Part shown: one piece after another, positions 1 to 5,160 of the stretch
Numbering within the stretch: the stretch's first letter is position 1
Layout: every line of letters begins with the position of its first letter
Program-made: the position numbers and the translations under genes
Origin: an uncultured Candidatus Saccharibacteria bacterium
GTDB lineage: Bacteria > Patescibacteriota > Saccharimonadia > Saccharimonadales > Saccharimonadaceae
Reading direction: 5' to 3'
Assembly (NCBI GenBank): GCA_938030585.1
Contig: CALHIA010000102.1
Location: 1-5,160 of the forward strand
Length of the DNA: 5,160 nt
Notes under the pieces: model-generated
What the model was told of the DNA's origin: nothing
Database searches by the model: none
What the model saw: only the letters and a program-made list of their open reading frames with translations

Positions 1-43
1 GACCTTTTAAAAAATAGATTAGTTGGTGATAAAACGTGGCAGC

Positions 44-763
44 TTAAGAGTTTTCAGTCGCGCGAAGCTTCGCAAGAGACTTTCCGACAGATTTTTCTTC
101 ATCGATTAAATCGCTCAGTGCCTGCTGTGCCTTATTGAGTTCAATCTCCGCCTCATCTTTAGCTTGCGCTAATTCAGTATATTTTTTCCGGCAGTCTTCG
201 ATGTTTGAGTCAAAAAGATCAAGAGTCTGTTTTAACTGATTAAGCTCATTGTATCGCGGTTTTTGCCGCTCTTCGTAAATTTCCGCTTCCACATTCATCC
301 GATCTATCACCAATTCAGATTGATTAGATAGATTTTTGCTTAGTCGCGCCTCTAGTTCATTCAAAATTTTTGAACACGGACTAATCTCTCCGGTCGGACC
401 AGGCGTACTGATTACACCTAGGTCATCTCTCAGATATTTAATCAGATCGGTCAGAAAGACATTTTCATCCTTGAAGTTTTCGTTCATGGCTTTGGCTGCA
501 CCATTCGATTCCAGTAGCATTTCTAGATGCTGTGGATTGTAAAAACCGTTATCAGATGCCTTATCTGACATATGATTAACTTCTTCGCGTACTTTTGACT
601 GCTCCTCCGTCAGGAAGCTAATCTTGGATGATAAACTTTGATAATCCTCCATGATTGCATTGAATTTCTGGGAAGCCTCCAGACATGCATTTCGCTTCGG
701 CTCCATTTCTTCTTGCAGTGCAGTTTGTCGTGCCTCAAGTTCTTTAATACGTTTTTGATTCAT
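44..763 (-). CDS. Coiled-coil protein of unknown function, paralogue of its upstream neighbour
   Basis: I do not recognise a family. The 239-residue product is highly charged, has no signal peptide or membrane segment, and is probably cytoplasmic. Residues 1-65 and about 132-235 read as long helices with heptad-like spacing of Leu/Ile and many Glu, Lys and Gln. Between them lies a less helical part (70-130) with a Gly/Pro linker at 116-129, followed by ISPCSKILNEL (127-137). The N-terminal NQKRIKEL and the proline/basic pair at 22-24 align without gaps to the neighbouring gene on the same strand, so the two are probably paralogues. I chose the ATG at 763 rather than one at 787 because AGAAAGG lies eight bases before it, and because it puts RIKEL near the N-terminus as in the paralogue. 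The gene ends in TAA. A structural or scaffold role is only a guess. Confidence 0.85.
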   Translation of the reverse strand: MNQKRIKELEARQTALQEEMEPKRNACLEASQKFNAIMEDYQSLSSKISFLTEEQSKVREEVNHMSDKASDNGFYNPQHLEMLLESNGAAKAMNENFKDENVFLTDLIKYLRDDLGVISTPGPTGEISPCSKILNELEARLSKNLSNQSELVIDRMNVEAEIYEERQKPRYNELNQLKQTLDLFDSNIEDCRKKYTELAQAKDEAEIELNKAQQALSDLIDEEKSVGKSLAKLRATENS

Positions 764-771
764 AGTACCCA

Positions 772-778
772 CCTTTCT
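772..778 (-). promoter_or_regulatory. Ribosome-binding site that fixes the start at 763
   Basis: On the minus strand AGAAAGG is followed by TGGGTACT and then ATG, giving an eight-base spacer. It would lie inside the coding region if the upstream ATG at 787 were used, which argues for the shorter protein. The same AGAAAGGT-K-GGTA string precedes the paralogous gene. Confidence 0.7.
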
Positions 779-841
779 AAAAATCATACAATTTGCACAT
801 GTTTCCGTAGCTAGCTAATTAAAAGCTTAAATTCGGTAACT

Positions 842-1447
842 CTAGTTTAAGTACTTATTTAATTCCGAGTACGCGGTATTTAACGCATTATACGTTGTCT
901 TCACCGCTTCTGTTTCATTATGTAATTCTTGGAATTTTTTTGTAGCTTCATTCGTAATGTTAATCAAATCGAGATGCTTATTTACTAATTCACATTCTGG
1001 AGAAACTTGGGATTTTGACATCTCCCTTTGGTGTCCAGCATCAAGGTTATTTTTTTCATCCTTTAATATCTCAAGTTTCATTTCTAAGGATTCTTGTTCG
1101 GAATTTAAGGAATTCTTTAGACTAGAATCATATTTATTCCGATAGTCTGCCGTCGAATCGATAAATTTTAATCTTCGAGTAAGCCTCGAAATTTCATCTT
1201 CGATTTGATCGGAACGTTGCTCATAATCCAGCTGCTCCATCAATTTTTCCTGTAGAAAATCTCGATTTTTCTTCTTGATTTCCAGTAGGGCAGAAAAACA
1301 GGTTCGTTCCGCTTCTTCCGCATTCAGGAATTCCTGATAAGCGGCTTTTGATAAGGCTTCCAATTCTGTTTTTCGCGGCGTTAACGCCTCCAATTGAAGT
1401 TTTAGTTTCTCTTGTAACTCTTTAATGCGTTGATTTGCATCTGACAT
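842..1447 (-). CDS. Coiled-coil protein of unknown function, first gene of the leftward pair
   Basis: This is a 201-residue soluble protein made almost wholly of predicted helix rich in Glu, Lys, Leu and Gln, without a signal peptide, membrane segment or catalytic motif that I can see. Two helical stretches (about 5-135 and 150-200) flank a short break at 136-147. The second begins with VSPECELVNKHL (148-159), which resembles ISPCSKILNEL in the neighbouring protein. The N-terminus (NQRIKEL, then a proline at 24 followed by Arg-Lys) aligns without gaps to the neighbour over about 30 residues. It ends in TAG. The ATG at 1447 has AGAAAGG eleven bases upstream and lies about 50 bases downstream of a strong promoter. 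It is probably cotranscribed with the downstream paralogue, 78 bases away. The function is unknown. The repeated layout suggests two subunits of one assembly, which is inference. Confidence 0.85.
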   Translation of the reverse strand: MSDANQRIKELQEKLKLQLEALTPRKTELEALSKAAYQEFLNAEEAERTCFSALLEIKKKNRDFLQEKLMEQLDYEQRSDQIEDEISRLTRRLKFIDSTADYRNKYDSSLKNSLNSEQESLEMKLEILKDEKNNLDAGHQREMSKSQVSPECELVNKHLDLINITNEATKKFQELHNETEAVKTTYNALNTAYSELNKYLN

Positions 1448-1458
1448 TTTTATACCAA

Positions 1459-1465
1459 CCTTTCT
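1459..1465 (-). promoter_or_regulatory. Ribosome-binding site for the first coiled-coil gene
   Basis: On the minus strand AGAAAGG is followed by an eleven-base spacer before the ATG at 1447. The surrounding TTTTACAGAAAGGTTGGTA closely matches TTTTTAGAAAGGTGGGTA before the second gene. Confidence 0.6.
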
Positions 1466-1503
1466 GTAAAAGAACTAACCGCATTCACGGCTCCAACTCT
1501 AAT

Positions 1504-1532
1504 ATTATGCCATGAAAATTGATAATTGTAAA
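1504..1532 (-). promoter_or_regulatory. Promoter for the leftward coiled-coil genes
   Basis: Read on the minus strand, TTTACA (plus-strand 1527-1532) is five of six to the -35 consensus. It is followed by exactly 17 bases and then CATAAT (1504-1509), five of six to the -10 consensus, preceded by TGG, which forms an extended -10. Transcription should start near 1497, leaving a leader of about 50 bases that carries the ribosome-binding site. The element overlaps the trmD promoter on the other strand. Confidence 0.7.
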
Positions 1533-1534
1533 TG

Positions 1535-1543
1535 TGATATAAT
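1535..1543 (+). promoter_or_regulatory. Extended -10 promoter of trmD, probably leaderless
   Basis: TGATATAAT is a perfect extended -10 (TGnTATAAT). TTGATA at 1519-1524 is only 13 bases away, too close for a standard -35, so the TG extension probably carries recognition. Only six bases separate the -10 from the trmD ATG at 1550, so the expected start of transcription is at or next to that A. There is no room for a Shine-Dalgarno site. Confidence 0.7.
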
Positions 1544-1549
1544 GGATTT

Positions 1550-2236
1550 ATGTCTAAGGTTAAATTTACCATTATTTCATTATTTTCTGACGCTCTTAAT
1601 CCATACCTAAATACTTCCATGATGTGGAAGGCTAAGGAAAAGGGGATTGCGGAATTTGATTTTGTGGATTTGCGTGAATTTGGCCTTGGTGCGCATAAGT
1701 CTGTCGATGATACCCCTTACGGTGGTGGCGATGGCATGCTTCTAATGTGTGAACCGGTTTTCAATGCCATTGAAAGTGTGAAGAAAAACAGTCCGAATGC
1801 CAAAGTAATTCTGCCGACTCCAGCTGGCCAAACTTGGCACCAGGGAATCGTGCGTAATTTTGTCGAACGGATTAATAATGGCGAAGAGGATCACTATATT
1901 ATTCTTTGTCCACATTATGAAGGCTATGATGAGCGCATTTTAACTATTGTTGATTATAAGATTTCGCTCGGTCATTTCGTCTTGACTGGTGGCGAATTAC
2001 CAGCATTGATCGTGATCGATAGTATTGTGCGACTACTTCCAGGGGTGCTTGGTGGAGAAAACTCTGCCATTATCGAAAGTTTCTCCGAAGAAAACACCAT
2101 TGAATATCCACAATATACTAAACCAGCTGATTTTCGCGGTATGCAAGTTCCAGAGGTTTTGCTCTCTGGTCATCATGCCAAAATTGCCGAATGGCGCAAA
2201 GCTCATAGTCGCCCAGTCGACCAGGGCAATCTTTAA
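1550..2236 (+). CDS. trmD: tRNA (guanine-N1-)-methyltransferase TrmD, short form
   Basis: TrmD methylates N1 of G37 next to the anticodon using S-adenosylmethionine and so prevents +1 frameshifting. It works as a cytoplasmic SPOUT-fold dimer. The 228-residue product shows the family landmarks in order: TIISLF (7-12), VDDTPYGGGDGM (52-63), LPTPAGQ (88-94), the knot segment CPHYEGYDERI (120-130), LGHFVLTGGELPAL (140-153), R161 (Arg154 of E. coli) and VPEVLLSGHHAKI (200-212). Glu176 occupies the place of the proposed general base Asp169, and the usual G of CG(R/H)YEG is Pro121. The protein stops at WRKAHSRPVDQGNL and lacks the roughly 25-residue RRPELL-containing tail of E. coli and Bacillus TrmD. 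The following DNA encodes the RecG start, so this is not a frameshift. Its stop overlaps the recG ATG. Confidence 0.97.
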   Translation: MSKVKFTIISLFSDALNPYLNTSMMWKAKEKGIAEFDFVDLREFGLGAHKSVDDTPYGGGDGMLLMCEPVFNAIESVKKNSPNAKVILPTPAGQTWHQGIVRNFVERINNGEEDHYIILCPHYEGYDERILTIVDYKISLGHFVLTGGELPALIVIDSIVRLLPGVLGGENSAIIESFSEENTIEYPQYTKPADFRGMQVPEVLLSGHHAKIAEWRKAHSRPVDQGNL

Positions 2237-4305
2237 TGCAATTAAACTCGAGTCTTGGTGAGATAAAAGGTGTCGGCCCCAAAACTGCCGAAGCCCTCGC
2301 CACTCGTGGCTTTCAAACTTTTAAGGATTTACTCTATTATTTTCCGCGCAAATATGAAGACTATGCGGCCTACACGAAAATTTCCGAAATTCGCCCCGGC
2401 AAGGTGGTAATAAGAGGAAAAATTCGTGGCTTACGCAATATTCACACTCGCCGCCGTAATTTTACCATTACCCAGGGTGAGATTTTTGATGAAACTGGGG
2501 CGCTTCGCGTGGTTTGGTACAATCAAGCCTATCGTATTAAAAATTTTAAAGAAGACACCGAATATTATTTTACCGGTGAGTATGATTTTAAGTATAATCG
2601 CTATCAACTCACAGCGCCCACTGCAGTTTTAGCTTCGGAAGTCGAAGAGTCTAAGCAGGATGGTGGTTTTCAACCAATTTACTCTGGTAGTGGTCGCTAT
2701 AATTCCGCCTGGTATCGTCGAATTTTTACTAAACTGCGCCCATTTTTTTATCAAATTCCCGAACTTTTACCGGCTGATGCTATTCCGAAAACTCTCGCCA
2801 AACTCAAGCGTAATCAGGCCCTCTTTAATGTGCATTTTCCGGAATCTGAACAGGAGGTCGAAAAGGCCCGCACCTACCTCGGTTACGAGGAATTATTCGA
2901 ATTGATTTTGGCCTCCAAGCTTAATCAAAACGAAGTCTCCAAATTAAATGCCAAATCGCTCAAATTTAATCTCGATGATGTTAAAGCTTTGCTTAAAACT
3001 CTACCCTTTGAACTAACCGACGCGCAAAAACGTGTGACTTGGCAGATTCTTCAGGATCTTGAAAAAACTCATCCGATGAATCGCCTACTTCAGGGTGATG
3101 TCGGCTCAGGCAAAACTATTGTTTCCGCCATTGCCGCCTATCAGGCAATCAAAAACGGTGCGCAAGTGGCCATCCTCGCGCCAACTGCGATTCTGGCTAC
3201 CCAGCATTTTGAGGGGATTTCGAAGATTCTTGCCCCGCTCGGCGTAAAAACCACCTTGCTCATCAGCGCCACCAAGGATAAAAACAGTGTAAAAGCCGCG
3301 ATTAGGTCTGGTGAAATCAATCTAGTGATTGGCACCCACGCTATTCTCACCGACGACACCACTTTTTCCAGTCTCGGACTTTGTATCATCGACGAACAGC
3401 ACCGTTTTGGCGTTTTGCAACGTCAGCATCTTTTGGAAAAATCCTTTCAGAATCAAAATCCAGATTTTCAGCAAATTTCGCCGCATTTTCTCGCTATGAC
3501 CGCCACGCCGATCCCGCGTTCTCTGCAGCTCACGATTTTTGGCGATCTCGATATTTCGATTATTAATCAAATGCCGAAAGGTCGCACGCCGATCAAAACT
3601 CGTCTCTATAATGAGCTTAATCTTAAGGATGTAATTTACCCAGAACTTAGTGCACACCTCGCCGCCGGGGAACAAGTTTACATAATTTGCAGCTTAATCG
3701 ATGAGGCAATTTCCGAGGAAGATAAATCACGCACGGTTATCGAAACTGCGAAGCTCCTGAAAAAACAGTTTAGCAAATATCAAATCGGCATCCTACATGG
3801 TAAATTAAAACCTGCCGAAAAAGACCAGGTAATGCAGGACTTCAAAGACAAGAAAACTCAAATTTTGGTCTCTACTACCGTGGTAGAAGTCGGTGTGGAT
3901 GTGCCGAATGCTACTCAGATTGTGATTCTTAATGCCGATCGTTATGGTCTAGCTCAACTTCATCAATTGCGTGGTCGTGTCGGTCGTGGCGACAAACCTA
4001 GCCAGTGTTTTTTGGTTACCACCGGCGAAAATCCGCCAAGCCGTCGTCTACTTGAAATGGAAAAATCTACCGACGGTTTTTATCTCGCTGAAGTCGACCT
4101 GAAGCTTCGCGGTCCGGGTGAAATCTACGGGGCGATGCAGCACGGGGAATTGAATTTAAAAATTGCCAGCCTCACCGATACTAAAATGATTGAGTTGGCG
4201 CGCACTCACGTTGAAAAGTTCTTAAGCTCGCCCGATTCTATGCTAAAATATACAGAGTTAAGCCAAGATGTTAAAAAATATCAGCAGCTGACGACTCTTA
4301 ATTAA
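2236..4305 (+). CDS. recG: ATP-dependent DNA helicase RecG
   Basis: RecG is a monomeric superfamily 2 translocase that reverses stalled forks and processes branched recombination intermediates and R-loops. At 689 residues it is full length (E. coli 693). Residues 1-45 hold the helix-hairpin-like KGVGPKTAEAL and FPRKYEDY. About 50-140 form the OB-fold wedge that splits junctions. The helicase motor has Walker A GDVGSGKT (287-294), DEQH (386-389), TATP (422-425) and QLRGRVGR (577-584). The RecG/Mfd translocation (TRG) region follows, with R604, R625 and Q635 at the positions of E. coli R609, R630 and Q640. The residue before that Gln is Met634 instead of the usual Arg. The ATG shares its A with the trmD stop (TAATG), with CAGGG a few bases upstream, so translation is probably coupled to trmD. 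Confidence 0.98.
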   Translation: MQLNSSLGEIKGVGPKTAEALATRGFQTFKDLLYYFPRKYEDYAAYTKISEIRPGKVVIRGKIRGLRNIHTRRRNFTITQGEIFDETGALRVVWYNQAYRIKNFKEDTEYYFTGEYDFKYNRYQLTAPTAVLASEVEESKQDGGFQPIYSGSGRYNSAWYRRIFTKLRPFFYQIPELLPADAIPKTLAKLKRNQALFNVHFPESEQEVEKARTYLGYEELFELILASKLNQNEVSKLNAKSLKFNLDDVKALLKTLPFELTDAQKRVTWQILQDLEKTHPMNRLLQGDVGSGKTIVSAIAAYQAIKNGAQVAILAPTAILATQHFEGISKILAPLGVKTTLLISATKDKNSVKAAIRSGEINLVIGTHAILTDDTTFSSLGLCIIDEQHRFGVLQRQHLLEKSFQNQNPDFQQISPHFLAMTATPIPRSLQLTIFGDLDISIINQMPKGRTPIKTRLYNELNLKDVIYPELSAHLAAGEQVYIICSLIDEAISEEDKSRTVIETAKLLKKQFSKYQIGILHGKLKPAEKDQVMQDFKDKKTQILVSTTVVEVGVDVPNATQIVILNADRYGLAQLHQLRGRVGRGDKPSQCFLVTTGENPPSRRLLEMEKSTDGFYLAEVDLKLRGPGEIYGAMQHGELNLKIASLTDTKMIELARTHVEKFLSSPDSMLKYTELSQDVKKYQQLTTLN

Positions 4306-4308
4306 GGA
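4304..4308 (+). promoter_or_regulatory. Ribosome-binding site overlapping the recG stop
   Basis: AAGGA begins inside the recG TAA and lies four bases before the ATG at 4313. It supports that start and suggests that ribosomes ending recG can reinitiate on the next gene. Confidence 0.6.
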
Positions 4309-4312
4309 AAAT

Positions 4313-5131
4313 ATGTATTCAACCCTAGCAATTAGTGATAAATCGAATGGGAAAATTGTTGGCACGCACCAGAAACTCGACCGCATTGCCCGCAAAATTA
4401 TTGATAAAAATCTGCCACACAATTATTTTTTCCCAAACATTTCAGAAATCTTAAATTTTGAAGGCATGGGCGGACCGGACGGCCTGAAGCGTAAAAGCCC
4501 TGGCGTCGACGAGCCGATGCACTTCATTGACCCAGATCATGATAATGGTAAACTCATGACTTTGATTTTGGATCACCAATATAATCTAAGAAAAGCCCTC
4601 GAAGAGGGAAATAAGGTGCGCGCCAGTTTCGAGGCTGGCTGGATGGCTCATGCTATTACTGATGGTCTTACGCCCGCCCACCATTTTCCTCTGGAAAATA
4701 CACAAAAACAACTGATGACCAAGGATGAATTTGTCAAAGTTTTCGGTATTCCGATTAAGGGAATCATGCGTGGTCGAAACTCGCTTGAAACTCTGCGCAA
4801 CAACTGGCTCTATTGGGGTGCTAATGGTTTTATGACCAAGCACGTGGCTTTCGAATATGGTGTCGCGATTACCCTTACCGCTCTGCCGGAGCGCGCGGTG
4901 ATGCCGAAAATTAAGAAAGCGGAACTCATAGATATCGACCTTGAAAAAGCTTTTCATGAATCTCTCGCCAAGGTCCATGCTCTCAAAATGTATGAAAATT
5001 TCTTGAATCAAGGTTGGAATACCGAGTTAGTTTTTCAAACCAAGAATGTGCTTCTTCCAGAAATCGTCCGTGCTATCACTCTCGGCTGGGCTTCTTCAAT
5101 TCCATATTTTAATAAAAAACTGCTAAAATAA
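4313..5131 (+). CDS. Zinc-dependent phospholipase C / S1-P1 nuclease-fold protein, cytosolic
   Basis: The 272-residue product carries the ligand pattern of the trinuclear zinc site of Bacillus cereus phospholipase C and P1 nuclease: His19 (GTHQKLDRIA), Asp56 and His70 (EPMHFIDPD), His113, Asp117 and His123 (AHAITDGLTPAHH), and His177 and Glu181 (KHVAFE). The D56-H70, H113-D117-H123 and H177-E181 spacings equal those of D55-H69, H118-D122-H128 and H142-E146 in the Bacillus enzyme. The gap from H123 to H177 is about 40 residues longer, leaving room for an inserted segment at about 128-170. There is no signal peptide, whereas the secreted enzymes use their processed N-terminal Trp as a ninth ligand. 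The protein is therefore probably cytosolic. A phosphodiesterase acting on phospholipid head groups or nucleic acid is the family expectation, and the substrate cannot be read from the sequence. It is the third gene of the trmD-recG operon. Confidence 0.75.
   Translation: MYSTLAISDKSNGKIVGTHQKLDRIARKIIDKNLPHNYFFPNISEILNFEGMGGPDGLKRKSPGVDEPMHFIDPDHDNGKLMTLILDHQYNLRKALEEGNKVRASFEAGWMAHAITDGLTPAHHFPLENTQKQLMTKDEFVKVFGIPIKGIMRGRNSLETLRNNWLYWGANGFMTKHVAFEYGVAITLTALPERAVMPKIKKAELIDIDLEKAFHESLAKVHALKMYENFLNQGWNTELVFQTKNVLLPEIVRAITLGWASSIPYFNKKLLK
5121..5129 (+). promoter_or_regulatory. Extended -10 promoter before the gene at the right edge
   Basis: TGCTAAAAT matches TGnTATAAT at all but one position and ends six bases before the ATG at 5136, exactly the arrangement seen at trmD. 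It overlaps the last codons of the preceding gene. No good -35 is visible. If used, the transcript would be leaderless. Confidence 0.45.
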
Positions 5132-5135
5132 AACT

Positions 5136-5160
5136 ATGAAGTTTATGGCAAAATCTGGTA
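5136..5160 (+). CDS. Start of an unidentified gene, cut by the window end
   Basis: An ATG five bases-clear of the previous stop opens a frame reading MKFMAKSG before the sequence ends. Nothing can be said about function. The case for a real start is the extended -10 placed six bases before it and the close packing of the strand. There is no Shine-Dalgarno site. A second in-frame ATG at 5145 is possible. Confidence 0.35.

Noticed and set aside
1..43. T-run on the minus strand (TTTTTTAAAA) just past the last leftward gene, a possible terminator
   Set aside because: No stable hairpin precedes the T-run in the 43 available bases and the window ends there.
62..73. Perfect 12-base palindrome GCGAAGCTTCGC near the end of the leftward operon
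   Set aside because: It lies inside the coding region of the last gene, has no loop, and is not followed by a T-run on either strand, so I do not call it a terminator.
764..787. Longer N-terminus (MIFRKVGT...) for the second coiled-coil gene using the ATG at 787
   Set aside because: It would put the strong AGAAAGG site inside the gene and break the N-terminal alignment with the paralogue.
781..790. TATGAT on the minus strand as a separate promoter for the second coiled-coil gene
   Set aside because: There is no recognisable -35 at 16-18 bases and no TG in the extended position. Cotranscription from the upstream promoter is simpler.
808..817. Palindrome TAGCTAGCTA in the gap between the coiled-coil genes as an operator
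   Set aside because: A single short AT-rich palindrome with no second copy and no clear promoter beside it is not enough evidence.
4622..4639. Inverted repeat GCCAG...CTGGC as an RNA hairpin
   Set aside because: It is a five-base stem within a well-supported coding region, expected by chance and with no regulatory context.
4586..5011. Long minus-strand open frame opposite the metalloenzyme gene
   Set aside because: The plus-strand frame holds the conserved zinc-ligand motifs and a ribosome-binding site. The opposite frame is a shadow without recognisable motifs.

Overview
The window looks like ordinary chromosome from a bacterium that uses the standard code. All five complete genes end in TAA or TAG, and no UGA lies inside them, which argues against the UGA-as-glycine code of Absconditabacteria and Gracilibacteria. 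Three things suggest a Patescibacteria/CPR lineage, perhaps Saccharibacteria: AT-leaning sequence, a TrmD that lacks the usual C-terminal tail, and genes packed with almost no spacing. This placement is an inference from style, not from a marker phylogeny.

Left part (1-1447, minus strand): two adjacent genes encode soluble, highly charged coiled-coil proteins of 239 and 201 residues. They share an N-terminal RIKEL motif, an ungapped proline/basic pattern after it, a later SP-containing motif and nearly identical ribosome-binding regions. They are best read as a diverged tandem duplication. I recognise no function for either.

Middle (1448-1549): a compact divergent promoter region. A good sigma-70-type promoter (TTTACA, 17 bp, CATAAT with an extended TG) drives the coiled-coil genes leftwards. 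An extended -10 (TGATATAAT) placed six bases before the ATG drives trmD rightwards, so the trmD mRNA is probably leaderless. The two promoters overlap.

Right part (1550-5160, plus strand): a tight operon. trmD (tRNA m1G37 methyltransferase) overlaps recG (branched-DNA helicase) by one base in TAATG. Seven bases after recG comes a gene for a signal-less protein carrying all eight side-chain zinc ligands of the zinc-dependent phospholipase C / S1-P1 nuclease fold. Another reading frame starts at 5136 and runs off the end. It sits six bases behind a second extended -10, the same geometry as trmD.

trmD and recG are housekeeping genes for translational fidelity and for fork rescue and recombination. 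The metalloenzyme shares their transcript but not an obvious pathway. The least explained elements are the paired coiled-coil proteins and the apparently cytosolic phospholipase/nuclease-fold protein.
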